Positions 7,751-16,223 of a stretch of 42,325 bases of DNA are shown one piece after another. Within the stretch, counting starts at the first letter, position 1. Each line of letters opens with the position of its first letter. Source of the DNA: Bdellovibrionales bacterium (GTDB lineage Bacteria > Bdellovibrionota > Bdellovibrionia > Bdellovibrionales > Bdellovibrionaceae). Under the pieces are notes generated by a model. The model saw only the letters and a program-made list of their open reading frames with translations, ran no database searches and was not told the origin of the DNA. A program made the position numbers and the translations under genes. The stretch is taken from the NCBI GenBank assembly GCA_018266295.1, contig JAFEAQ010000017.1:1-42325 (forward strand). Direction: 5' to 3'.

Positions 7751-7857
7751 ACGGAACGCGCCTTTCAGAGGGGAGCAAATGATCGATTTTGGCTAAAATC
7801 TTCTTTGCCTTTCAACAGACAAGGCGTTCTCGATTTGGCGTCGGCGTTGCTCAAAAT

Positions 7858-7950
7858 GCTGCAAATTTTCCCCAAAACGCTGCAAAAATGCAGCGATCGA
7901 TGCAGTTTTTGCAGCACTCTGATTGACTTCCCTTCTGAGCGCTGCAAAAA
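7858..7950. promoter_or_regulatory. Cluster of GCTGCAAA sites upstream of the TIGR02147 gene
   Basis: GCTGCAAA occurs at 7858-7865, GCTGCAAAAA at 7879-7888, its inverse TTTTTGCAGC at 7906-7915, and GCTGCAAAAA again at 7941-7950, eight bases before the ATG at 7959. The middle pair is a perfect 10-bp inverted repeat around a 17-bp centre that contains two TGCA inner arms. The first two sites are 21 bp apart, two helical turns. This looks like an operator array, and the adjacent helix-turn-helix protein is the obvious candidate to bind it. Confidence 0.45.
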
Positions 7951-7958
7951 ACACCCTC

Positions 7959-8705
7959 ATGCTGCATCAATACCTTCTCCAAGAATTTGAACGCCGAAGC
8001 CGTACAAATCCCAAGTATTCTCTGAGAGCCTTTGCGCGCGACTTAGAAATCCACTCGGGCACCCTTTCTAGCATCCTTCATCAGCGCCGCGCGGTGGGCA
8101 CAAAGGTGCTTGCGCATCTTCTGAAGAAATTACCGCTGACTGCGATGGAAAAGAAAAGAATGCTTTCCGAGCTGGTGGCGCCTGCATCCGTAAGATCTGA
8201 CAAATTCCCAGTCATTGGCGAAGAAGCTCTCAGCATCATCAAGGACTGGGAACATTTCGCCATCTTGTCTTACCTGCAGATTCGCAAAGCTAAAAAGACT
8301 CCTATGGATATCGCGAAGGCACTGCACCTGCCGCAAGCCAAAGTCCTTCGCGCCCTCTCAAACCTTGAAAGAACCGATTTGCTGAAGCGTGAAGGCGACC
8401 AATATAAAATCACTCAAAAGAACTTAGCGACATCGAATGGAATTCCAAGTGCGGCACTGCGCGAAGCTCATGCACAGTATATCGATAAAGCTAAAAGCGC
8501 GCTCAACGACTTTACGACGACGGAACGTGATATTACAGGCCGAACTTTTGCAATTGCCAGGAAGAATCTGCCAAAGGCAAAAGAACTCATCCAACAATTC
8601 CGCTCAGACCTTTCAGAGCTTCTCGCGAATGGCGAAGCGGACGAAGTCTATCGACTCAATATTCAGCTATTCCCCCTCACTCACACTAAGCATGCGGAGA
8701 ATTAA
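7959..8705 (+). CDS. TIGR02147-family DNA-binding regulator
   Basis: The product is 248 residues from the ATG at 7959; a TTG 36 nt upstream is in frame but less likely, and neither has a clear ribosome site. The N-terminus (LLQEFERR...NPKYSLRAFARDLEIHSGTLSSIL) is the helix-turn-helix opening typical of TIGR02147 proteins, which are abundant in Fibrobacter and Bdellovibrio. The middle carries a second winged-helix-like unit (MDIAKALHLPQAKVLRALS), then the C-terminal domain of the family, ending in an RLNIQLFPLT strand. It is probably a transcription factor that controls its partner: the next gene, for an exported protein, starts one base after its stop codon. Confidence 0.88.
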   Translation: MLHQYLLQEFERRSRTNPKYSLRAFARDLEIHSGTLSSILHQRRAVGTKVLAHLLKKLPLTAMEKKRMLSELVAPASVRSDKFPVIGEEALSIIKDWEHFAILSYLQIRKAKKTPMDIAKALHLPQAKVLRALSNLERTDLLKREGDQYKITQKNLATSNGIPSAALREAHAQYIDKAKSALNDFTTTERDITGRTFAIARKNLPKAKELIQQFRSDLSELLANGEADEVYRLNIQLFPLTHTKHAEN

Positions 8706-8706
8706 A

Positions 8707-9804
8707 ATGAAAAAGATTTTTTACGCTTTCGCCGCTCTTGTCTGTACGACTTCACTGCAAGCTCTCGCTCAGATTGATGGCACTGGTTACGACCACGGCA
8801 ACGGTGGTGACCCGTGTGAGATGCGCTTTAAAACAGTTGCTGCGGATATTCAATCTTGGCTCACCAAAGGGGGCGCTCAAAGTTTGGTATTACCAAAGGG
8901 AGTGTCATATACAAACTACCTCAATGGCATGCTTGGTAAAATCGAAACAGCCAAAGTAAGCTGCGTTGATGAAAAGCTCTTCATTGAAGGAGCAGAAAAA
9001 ACCTGTGTGAACTTCACGGAGGCTAACGGCGACTTCCGCATTCAATGCAACATCAGCCGATTCACGGCAACCTCTGAGTCTAATCAATATGTTTTGGTTC
9101 ATCATGAATACGCAGGTCTTGCAGGTTTTGAGACAAACACGGGCGAGGCTTCAAATTATGTGATTTCGTCGCAAATCACCGACTATCTTGAAAACGCCAT
9201 CGTCAAAAAACTGGCGGTGAAACCACCCCCTGCTTTGGAAAAGAATCCTTTCGATCCGGCAATATGCACAGATGCGAATATGACTCCTGAAGAGGTTTAT
9301 AAAACCTTTTCAGCGAATGAAAAGGCCCTCGTTCCTAGTTTCACGATTTACACGCGCGAGCGCTGGTGCAGTAATCCCAACGGGTGCACCGAGTGGAAAT
9401 CTATTCGCAATCAAATCACGCATAACGAAAACGCTCCGGTTCCTAGAAAATATCTGGGAATTCCCAACGACGGCACGATCAACTATTTGTCCCCGGCGTA
9501 CATGGATCCGAGCGTGACTCTTTCAAGCACGCAGGACACTGGCGTTGGCATCTACTTGAATTGCAAACCCGGTGGCGAGCAAGTGACATGCACAGTCTCA
9601 TCGACACCGTTCTTAGAAAATATTGGTGAAGCAAAGGGCACAATTGGTGCGCACTGCACGCGTTTGAACATCCAGCATCCAGGATTCTTTGCAGACCGCG
9701 CTTTCTTTGAAAGCGAATTGATTTTTAAATATTCTTATGAATCGGGTCTGATTCCGAACGCTCCTTGGATTGAGCGCGAGTCCGTCATCATTTCAAGATA
9801 CTAG
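8707..9804 (+). CDS. Exported protein paired with the TIGR02147 regulator
   Basis: The product is 365 residues. The frame is open further upstream, but the ATG at 8707 has GGAGA about 8 bp before it and gives a clean signal peptide ending ALAQ. Residues about 25-170 contain conserved cysteines and the motif HHEYAGLAGFE; I know this motif from exported Bdellovibrio proteins but not its function. The HHE triplet could bind metal, which is conjecture. The C-terminal half contains further paired cysteines (RWCSNPNGC, LNCKP...VTC) and suggests a disulphide-bonded second domain. It is translationally coupled to the regulator gene and followed by a GC-rich hairpin. Confidence 0.8.
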   Translation: MKKIFYAFAALVCTTSLQALAQIDGTGYDHGNGGDPCEMRFKTVAADIQSWLTKGGAQSLVLPKGVSYTNYLNGMLGKIETAKVSCVDEKLFIEGAEKTCVNFTEANGDFRIQCNISRFTATSESNQYVLVHHEYAGLAGFETNTGEASNYVISSQITDYLENAIVKKLAVKPPPALEKNPFDPAICTDANMTPEEVYKTFSANEKALVPSFTIYTRERWCSNPNGCTEWKSIRNQITHNENAPVPRKYLGIPNDGTINYLSPAYMDPSVTLSSTQDTGVGIYLNCKPGGEQVTCTVSSTPFLENIGEAKGTIGAHCTRLNIQHPGFFADRAFFESELIFKYSYESGLIPNAPWIERESVIISRY

Positions 9805-9815
9805 TCAATATACTG

Positions 9816-9838
9816 GGGGCGGCTTCCCGCCCCGTTCT
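9816..9838 (+). terminator. GC-rich terminator-like hairpin
   Basis: A perfect 7-bp stem GGGGCGG/CCGCCCC with loop CTTC (9816-9833) is followed by GTTCT. The T tract is weak, but the position 12 bp after the stop at 9804 fits a terminator. Confidence 0.5.
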
Positions 9839-9859
9839 AATTACTAAATCAGGCAAATC

Positions 9860-10207
9860 TTAGCGGCAGTCGCGAAGGGCTTCCTGGCACTTTCTTTCAG
9901 CCTCATCTGGGCTGAAACTTCCATTGTCTGGATAAAAGGGCTGTGATGAAATCACTGTCGTGCTCGCATCACTCATAACTCCCATACGACGGAGAGACAC
10001 GAGCGGCTTCGGACTGCATTCACAGTACATACGAACCAGTTGCGGCGGCGGTGTTGGATATGGTTGCGGTGCCGGTGGTGGTGTTGGCGCAGAACTTCCA
10101 CCAGAACACGAATAGACCTTGCCGTTGATATTCACAGAGATCTTATCAGCTGCAAAAGCATTGAACGATGTCGCAAGAATTAAGAAAGATAAAAAGAGTT
10201 TTTTCAA
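9860..10207 (-). CDS. Small exported Pro-rich, Cys-containing protein
   Basis: The product is 115 residues and starts at a TTG (10207) supported by a GGGGGA ribosome site. A signal peptide ends FNAFAA. The mature protein begins with a short beta segment (ISVNINGKVYSC), then a linker of PTPPPAPQPYPTPPP type, a CECSPKPL motif and a C-terminal pair of cysteines (KCQEALRDC). The family is unknown. Its VNINGKVYSC...CEC layout suggests a small periplasmic or secreted disulphide-bonded protein. Monocistronic. Confidence 0.75.
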   Translation of the reverse strand: MKKLFLSFLILATSFNAFAADKISVNINGKVYSCSGGSSAPTPPPAPQPYPTPPPQLVRMYCECSPKPLVSLRRMGVMSDASTTVISSQPFYPDNGSFSPDEAERKCQEALRDCR

Positions 10208-10422
10208 AGAATCCCCCAGTTAGATTTTTGATGAATGTTTTGGTCAAAACGACCCCACCCGGTGACCGTTGCAAGGAGCGCGCCGAGTGCCTGACGAAAA
10301 AAGGCAGAATGACATGAGATTGTCACCGAGCACACCCGAACACCGGGCCGATTCCACAATAGCTCGTTCCTGCGCTGGCACGGGGCTCGCAAGTTCTCCT
10401 CTCGGTAATATCGGAGGCTTCC

Positions 10423-11331
10423 ATGGTTTTCAACTCGCTCATCGCCATAGGGATTGTGGTCTTCGGACTCCTGCCCACGACAGCCCGGGCAGAGATCCAA
10501 GAGCTTCCCCTTTACAGCCGTTTCTATACGGACCTGAAGGCCCCTGAAAAGAACTCCAAAGAAATCGTCTTCATTCATGGCATGTACACGACGCCCCTTG
10601 CGTGGAGCCAGTGGATCGGAGTCTTTGAGCAGGCAGGGTACAAGGTCTCAGCCCCCGCATGGCCTCTGCATGACGGCAGCGTCGAAGAACAGCGCAAGCC
10701 TGAGCACCTGAAGGCTCTTGGCCAACTCACCTTCGAGCAAGTTCTAAATCATTACAGAAATATTTTAAAACAGAAGACAGTAAAACCTATTTTGATCGGC
10801 CACTCGATGGGCGGGCTCGTTGCGCAAATCCTTTTAAGCGAAGGCCTTGCCCAAGGAGCAATTGCGATCGAAACGGCGCCGCCTTTTGGGGTGATTACAA
10901 CTCAAGAAGTGTTTTTTAGATCTAATGCCGAGGTCTTTGACTTTTTTAAACCAGCAACAATGCCGATCCAGCTAAGTTTAGATTTTTTCTCAGAAGCTTT
11001 TCTAAATACTCAGCCCGCGGCGACTCACAAAGAAATTTACGAACGCTATTATGTTCCCGAATCAAGACAGATTGGCCGCGGACCTCTGACGTTTCAAGCA
11101 AAAATTGATTTTACGAAGCCCCGTGGGCCGTTGCTGTTGATCGCTGGCGGAGCAGATCGCGTCCTACCGGCTGAGCTGAACTACAAAAACTTTCTCGCCT
11201 ACAAGAACACTCCCGCTGATACTGAGTTTGTCCAAACCTTCGGGCGTGACCACACGACGATCTTTAGTCCCGGCTGGGAACACGTCGCGAAGATCACGCT
11301 CGATTGGATTGATCAGCAATTCGCGGATTAA
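10423..11331 (+). CDS. Exported alpha/beta hydrolase
   Basis: The product is 302 residues. A GGAGG ribosome site precedes the ATG and a signal peptide ends TTARA, so the enzyme acts in the periplasm or outside the cell. The fold is clear: IVFIHGMYTTPLAW gives the HG oxyanion region (52-53), GHSMGG holds the nucleophile Ser128, GGADRVLP supplies the acid and GRDHTTIF the catalytic His. It is most like serine esterases or lipases (Abhydrolase_6); the substrate cannot be told. Its stop shares 4 nt with the stop of the convergent lipoprotein gene. A cytoplasmic ester hydrolase is less likely given the signal. Confidence 0.85.
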   Translation: MVFNSLIAIGIVVFGLLPTTARAEIQELPLYSRFYTDLKAPEKNSKEIVFIHGMYTTPLAWSQWIGVFEQAGYKVSAPAWPLHDGSVEEQRKPEHLKALGQLTFEQVLNHYRNILKQKTVKPILIGHSMGGLVAQILLSEGLAQGAIAIETAPPFGVITTQEVFFRSNAEVFDFFKPATMPIQLSLDFFSEAFLNTQPAATHKEIYERYYVPESRQIGRGPLTFQAKIDFTKPRGPLLLIAGGADRVLPAELNYKNFLAYKNTPADTEFVQTFGRDHTTIFSPGWEHVAKITLDWIDQQFAD

Positions 11332-12008
11332 TATCTAGGGGGGCGCTCTGGATTCATACAAGGCGACGTCTGCTGAGAGCTCGTGCTTGTTTGATCATCC
11401 GTCAAATCCATCGTTGCAGAACCCGCCGCCTGAGTCAGAGTCAGGATATCATGATAGATATTACCGCTCTTGATATTGTGGAAGCTTGCGGTTCCATAGA
11501 TGGTTCTTAATTCTTCGTGGCACTTACGGTCTTTATCACGATTTTCATCATAGCGGCCTGGACGACCATCGGGTCCATCACCATCACACACAGTCACATA
11601 ACCCTGCCAGTAAATACATTGACCCGTGCTATCCCACTCATAGTGAACCGGAACGGTCTCGCCGCGAACGAGGTCCACACGCGTGCCGTTGTCTGCCGTC
11701 ACCGCATGAGCATCTACGGCTTGAAGTGCCGGAGCGAGCTCCGTGGTTTTTTGATTAAACATAAAGATCACAGGACCCACTTGATCAGAGAAGCGGAAAG
11801 ACATGCGAGCCGTGCCTTCGAAATCATAGAAACTGGCTTTCAAAGATTTACCGACGGAAGCTGCCGTGAGTGGATTTTGCCCTGGCATTTGCACTGTGCC
11901 GCTCACGGACTGCACACTCCCCGGCAATTCCAAGGTTGAAGAACTTTTGCAACCGACAAGCGATAAAACCAAAGCCGATAATGTCAGACTGATAAATGGT
12001 GTTTTCAT
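11328..12008 (-). CDS. Exported lipoprotein, unknown function
   Basis: The product is 226 residues from the ATG at 12008, which has GGAGGG 6 nt upstream and gives a lipoprotein signal ending SLVGC. The mature part has a beta-rich N-terminal half (VSGTVQMPGQNPLTAASVGKS, then a FYDFEGTARMSFRF stretch) and a central Gly/Asp-rich, calcium-loop-like run (DGDGPDGRPGRYDENRD). The C-terminus is Ser/Thr-rich with a single Cys. No family recognised. The 3' end overlaps the hydrolase gene by 4 nt on the opposite strand. Confidence 0.75.
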   Translation of the reverse strand: MKTPFISLTLSALVLSLVGCKSSSTLELPGSVQSVSGTVQMPGQNPLTAASVGKSLKASFYDFEGTARMSFRFSDQVGPVIFMFNQKTTELAPALQAVDAHAVTADNGTRVDLVRGETVPVHYEWDSTGQCIYWQGYVTVCDGDGPDGRPGRYDENRDKDRKCHEELRTIYGTASFHNIKSGNIYHDILTLTQAAGSATMDLTDDQTSTSSQQTSPCMNPERPPRY

Positions 12009-12176
12009 AAGACCCTCCGATGGGAGCACTTAGCAACGAGTATGCCCGTGGACTCTAGGAGCAAAATGCGCCGGAGAGGATTTACACGCAGGGAATGGTC
12101 TTGGTGTTTCGCAAGTGTTTCGGAAGGAATAAAGTGACAGCCCCGGGGTCTCCGAGGCTGCCTGTCGCGGGATCGC

Positions 12177-13484
12177 TTACTTATTCGCCCAGTTCACGAG
12201 CAAATTGAAATTCTGTTTTGGTCTATTGATATCGTACATGATGCCAAAGTGCGCCTCGGATCCATACTGTGGATCGAGACCGGCTTGGTAAGGCTCATCG
12301 AAGAGCTCGTACATATTCACTTCCTGAACGATGTCTGAATACTTCGTCGTTACTTCCGTAAAGAACTCATTCATACTGTCGTAGCAGCCCTTATCGCCGG
12401 CAAAGCCGCCGTCTTGATTTCCACGATACACTTCTGCACAGTTTGTCTCGTTCAAGTAAATAGGCACCTTATATTTTGTCGCCATTGCCCGCATTTGACC
12501 AAGATACATATCAAACCAATAGCCCTTGTTGCCGTACCATGGATAGTAGTGGAAGGTCACGACATCGAAGTTAAAACCTGAAGCCTTGGCCATATCGAGG
12601 AACCACATATCCCCGTTACGGTCATTGGGGCAACGGCCCGATGGACTTGTGTCATCACTATTACAGTTCGTCACGTTGATGGATGTCTTAATATTAATAC
12701 CCAGCTCCGTCGCTGCCTGCTTGATACCTTTATATGTCTCCATCATTTCGTTGATGCGGTCTTGGGCTCCTATCTTACCCTGCAGATTCAGCTCGTTACC
12801 GATTTCGATGATCTCAAGATCTTTGCCGTATTTCTTTGCGATGTTGTAAGCCTGATCCTTTGTCATCGGATAGAACATCGGACGAAGCTTGATACCGTAC
12901 TGTTTAGAAAGCGGAATCAAAGTATCAAGAATAATCGTGTTCGTGTAAGTCACATCGACACGATAGGTGCGCAGATTTTTTGCAGCCAGCATTTTAAAGA
13001 CAGCTTCCGACTGACTGAGCTGGTAAACCGCGCGGATATCGTGACCGTTGACTCCCCAAAGCATTTTGCCGGAGCTTGCAACCGGAGTTGGCGTCGGTGT
13101 CGCTATTGGCACCGGTGTCGGAGTCGGAGTCGGCGCGACGGCCGTGCTCTTATTGATATAGACTGAGGTGTCTTGCATTTTATTATTTATAATTTGAAAT
13201 GCATGGACACGAACACTGCCGTCAGCCATTGATGAGATGTTGAGTGGCGCTGAAAAGCCCCAGGGCTCACAAAAGACCCAAACTTGGCTTGTTGCCCTGC
13301 CGGCTCTATCGAAGGCCTCAACACGAACGTGCTGATTTGCTTGGCAAGAGCCATTCACTTCGATCGTAAGATGGTTTTTATCAATAACTTTATTCGCACC
13401 AGGTTTGCCGATGGTGATTGCCATCGCGCTGGCCGAGAAAAGTGTGAGAACGGACGTGATTAAAAGGTTTCCCCTGATTTGCAT
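12177..13484 (-). CDS. Exported clan-A glycoside hydrolase-like protein
   Basis: The product is 435 residues with a signal peptide ending ASAMA. Residues about 24-115 form a small Cys-containing beta domain, followed by a PTPTP linker (118-134). Residues about 140-435 read as a TIM barrel of glycoside hydrolase clan A: IEIGNELN gives the predicted acid/base Glu231, and PIYLNETNC the predicted nucleophile Glu346, after a VVTFHYYPWYGN segment. It probably cleaves a polysaccharide; the family within the clan and substrate are not clear. An AGGGGG ribosome site supports the start. A weak hairpin at 12138-12160 may end the transcript. Confidence 0.8.
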   Translation of the reverse strand: MQIRGNLLITSVLTLFSASAMAITIGKPGANKVIDKNHLTIEVNGSCQANQHVRVEAFDRAGRATSQVWVFCEPWGFSAPLNISSMADGSVRVHAFQIINNKMQDTSVYINKSTAVAPTPTPTPVPIATPTPTPVASSGKMLWGVNGHDIRAVYQLSQSEAVFKMLAAKNLRTYRVDVTYTNTIILDTLIPLSKQYGIKLRPMFYPMTKDQAYNIAKKYGKDLEIIEIGNELNLQGKIGAQDRINEMMETYKGIKQAATELGINIKTSINVTNCNSDDTSPSGRCPNDRNGDMWFLDMAKASGFNFDVVTFHYYPWYGNKGYWFDMYLGQMRAMATKYKVPIYLNETNCAEVYRGNQDGGFAGDKGCYDSMNEFFTEVTTKYSDIVQEVNMYELFDEPYQAGLDPQYGSEAHFGIMYDINRPKQNFNLLVNWANK

Positions 13485-13782
13485 GAACTGCCCCCTAGCA
13501 GAAATTATTCACTAGAATCAGATTAGAAAGAGCACAGAGTGCTCTCGAGCGAATTTTTGCAAGCATCGCAAACTAAGACGATCCCACACTAAAACATCGT
13601 CACTTTGTATGTGCTCTGCTAAGAGAACACTTGTTTTCGCTGCCCTCTTTCGTCACTCCTATTTCCCTTTTTACTTTTAAAGATTTTTTTAATTCTGTAA
13701 TCGCCTATAGGCGCAGGCATTATGCCACCACTTGAAGGTGCATTTTGGACGGCCTATTCCTGTGAATGAGAAGGAGGTTTCC
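13485..13782. other. Intergenic region with dyads
   Basis: This 298-bp divergent promoter region holds a perfect AGAGCAC AGA GTGCTCT hairpin (13529-13545) and the perfect palindrome CGCCTATAGGCG (13702-13713). No small gene is evident. The palindrome lies 70 bp before the endonuclease start and shares its core CCTATAGG with the palindrome at 42175-42186. Confidence 0.4.
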
Positions 13783-14592
13783 GTGAGAACAATACTATTT
13801 CTTTTCTCTTTCATACTCTGGGCAGAGAGCAGTCTTGCAAAAATCGAGGCTGTCCTTGGTAATATTCCCCTGAAAGAAAATACCAATATCGTGGCCATGC
13901 CGCGAGTTTCTTCAAAAGAAGTGATTATCTCACGCGAACAATATGTGATCTCCTACAACAAAGAACGTCGCTCGCCGAACTGGGTGGCTTGGAAGGTGAC
14001 GGCGGATAATCTCGGTACCGCCGCCCGCACCAATCGCTTTGAACAAGATAAGGAATTGCAAAATTACTTAGGCAAAATACCGAACGCTCTACCGGCCGTC
14101 ACACCGGATGATTACCGCGGCAGCTGTTTTGATCGTGGCCACCAAGCTCCTTCAGCAGATAGAACCAACAGTGTTGAAAACAATCAGTCGACGTTCATGA
14201 TGAGCAATATGCTGCCCCAGACGCCTTACTTGAATCGCTATCTGTGGGAACAAGTCGAGCGCTATACCCGTCAGCTTGTCAACGAAGGTAAAACCGTTTA
14301 CGTGATCACAGGCCCGATCTATGATCAGAACTTTGGTTCGATTGGTCCTAAGCAAGACATCCCTGTGCCTTCGAAGATGTTTAAGATTGTGATCGTTCAA
14401 GACGGCAGTCAGCGCCGCACGTTCTCGGTGATTATGCCAAACATCTTAAGAAACGGCGAAGCCCCGACGAATAAAGAAGATCTTTGCAAAGATACAGCGA
14501 CGCCAGGAGATACCCTCACCACCGAATGGCGCCGTTACCAAAGCAATGTCAGAGAGATCCAGAAAGAAGCGAAAATCTGGTTTACCCGCTAG
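13783..14592 (+). CDS. Exported DNA/RNA non-specific endonuclease (NUC family)
   Basis: The product is 269 residues and starts at a GTG with a perfect AAGGAGG 5 nt upstream; the upstream ATG frame would bury the signal. The signal peptide ends SSLA. The NUC signature is intact: DRGHQAPSADR with catalytic His120, then SNMLPQTPYLNRYLWEQVE with the metal-ligand Asn151 and Glu159. These beta-beta-alpha-metal enzymes cut both DNA and RNA without sequence specificity, with Mg2+. In a predator it could degrade prey nucleic acid. Its stop shares 4 nt with the convergent gene at 14589. Confidence 0.92.
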   Translation: MRTILFLFSFILWAESSLAKIEAVLGNIPLKENTNIVAMPRVSSKEVIISREQYVISYNKERRSPNWVAWKVTADNLGTAARTNRFEQDKELQNYLGKIPNALPAVTPDDYRGSCFDRGHQAPSADRTNSVENNQSTFMMSNMLPQTPYLNRYLWEQVERYTRQLVNEGKTVYVITGPIYDQNFGSIGPKQDIPVPSKMFKIVIVQDGSQRRTFSVIMPNILRNGEAPTNKEDLCKDTATPGDTLTTEWRRYQSNVREIQKEAKIWFTR

Positions 14593-16223
14593 TGTGACTC
14601 AGGGACGATGTCTTTTCCAAGAACTGGATTTTGCAGAATCGTGAAATCAATAATCTCAGGCCCGCTGAGTTCTACGGTCTCTTCCCGGCCGTAAGGGCGC
14701 ACGTAGATGCGCTTATTCTCAGTCAGGGCCGCATGAATCTTTAAACCTTGAAAGTATTTAACAGCGCGGCTTGGAGTCTTAAACGGATGATCTTCTGTGA
14801 AGTATTCCGTCTTTGAATGATTGTCGTCGATCTCTTCAAACGTGGTTTTCACGATCTTGAGATCCCCTGCGCGATTCAGCAAAAACATTTCAGAGTAAGT
14901 CACGCCGCCAGTTCCTTGACGCCAGCCCTTCGGGTCTTGCAGGCCCTGCGGAAACTTAAATGGCTTTCCCGTATTCATCATCACATCAAGCAAATAGGCT
15001 TTACCATCTGCTGTCAGATAGGCACTGTCGCCGTAGCCTCCCATGAAATAGCTCTTAAACTTTGGATAGGCCTTGAGCTCTTTCGGAGGGATCATATCGA
15101 AGATATCCATGTCCAAAGTTCTCGGCGAAAGCTTCGTGTACTTAAAAAGCCCCTCGGGAGTCTTCACCGTCTGGCGACTGCGACCCGTCTCTCCTGGCAG
15201 GATCACTCGGGCTGACTCGACGATTTTATAATCGCCCTTAAAGGTCGTGGCCATGAATCTTTCTAAGCCTTTTCGGAAAGTCCAACTATAAGCGCGCATC
15301 TGATCGGTGAAAATCATCACGCCACCATCGCGATTGTTAAACTCGATACGGATGACTTTCTCGTGACCTTTTAATTTTAATGGAACCGGCTTAAAGGAAT
15401 TCTTCTCGATATCTACGGCGTAAAGCGTGCCTTTTTTATCCAGTGCCATCAGAACATCGTTTCTCGCAGCAAGTTCTTCCGGAACCACGTTAAAGCGCGT
15501 CGCAAGCACCGTGAGCGCTGACGACATCAAGTACTGACGCACACTCTGACTGAGATCTTTACCATAGAGTGACAAGCCCGCCTGAAGCATCACTTCATAG
15601 GCGTAAGCGCCCGCGTCTTTTTGAGAGGTACTGAATTCTTGGTCACAGCCACCCACCGACAGCGGAATGTCACCTGCAACACACTGAACGTGGCCCATGG
15701 CCGTCGTGACTGAATGGCGGGATTCATGTATCAAGGTGCTGATATCTTCAAGAGGAGGAGCATTGAAAAAGTATCCACCGAGATAAATCGAATTCGATGC
15801 CGTTTGGTTATAGGCAATCGAGCCCATCTGCGTGAGATCAAGTCCCATAAACTTGGAATTCTTCGCAACATATCCGAGGAGATCTTTTAAATCGGCCTGT
15901 ACTTGCGGAAGCCACTCCGGCGGAGCCTCGAGCTTTAAGTTATCCATCAACAACAAAACTTTGCCGAGCTTCGCTCTGTGCGAATCATCGCAAACGGTTT
16001 TCCCCTCAGGGATTTGCAAAGCGATCTTGGCAGCGAGTGCTTTGTACTGCTCTTCTGTAGGACATGGCAGATTGTTAAACGAATTCACTGCTCCCGGATC
16101 CGGCGCTTGAGAACTCTGCGAGTATTCTATTACTGATGCCTGTGGTGAATAACGGCCGAGCATCAACCCCACCAATGCGGCTGCAAATAAACCGAAGACT
16201 TTAAAGAAACTAATGTGTTTCAT
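14589..16223 (-). CDS. Membrane-anchored exported protein with HExxH motif
   Basis: The product is 544 residues. Residues about 8-23 form one hydrophobic segment (signal anchor), then a periplasmic region. LIHESRH at 164-170 fits the zinc-protease HExxH motif, followed by GAYAYE at 205-210, a possible third ligand, and two cysteines (181, 193). The C-terminal ~300 residues look like a beta-propeller or repeated beta domain (LYAVDIEKNSF, VMIFTDQMRAYSW, SAYLTADGKAYLLDV). The combination suggests a metalloprotease-like enzyme, but catalysis is inferred only from the motif. A GGGAG ribosome site precedes the ATG, which overlaps the upstream gene's end by 14 nt. Confidence 0.75.
   Translation of the reverse strand: MKHISFFKVFGLFAAALVGLMLGRYSPQASVIEYSQSSQAPDPGAVNSFNNLPCPTEEQYKALAAKIALQIPEGKTVCDDSHRAKLGKVLLLMDNLKLEAPPEWLPQVQADLKDLLGYVAKNSKFMGLDLTQMGSIAYNQTASNSIYLGGYFFNAPPLEDISTLIHESRHSVTTAMGHVQCVAGDIPLSVGGCDQEFSTSQKDAGAYAYEVMLQAGLSLYGKDLSQSVRQYLMSSALTVLATRFNVVPEELAARNDVLMALDKKGTLYAVDIEKNSFKPVPLKLKGHEKVIRIEFNNRDGGVMIFTDQMRAYSWTFRKGLERFMATTFKGDYKIVESARVILPGETGRSRQTVKTPEGLFKYTKLSPRTLDMDIFDMIPPKELKAYPKFKSYFMGGYGDSAYLTADGKAYLLDVMMNTGKPFKFPQGLQDPKGWRQGTGGVTYSEMFLLNRAGDLKIVKTTFEEIDDNHSKTEYFTEDHPFKTPSRAVKYFQGLKIHAALTENKRIYVRPYGREETVELSGPEIIDFTILQNPVLGKDIVPESH

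Noticed and set aside
10208-10422. CGGTGAC/GTCACCG inverted repeat as an operator
   Set aside because: Seven-base arms 55 bp apart are expected by chance, and no other signal supports it.
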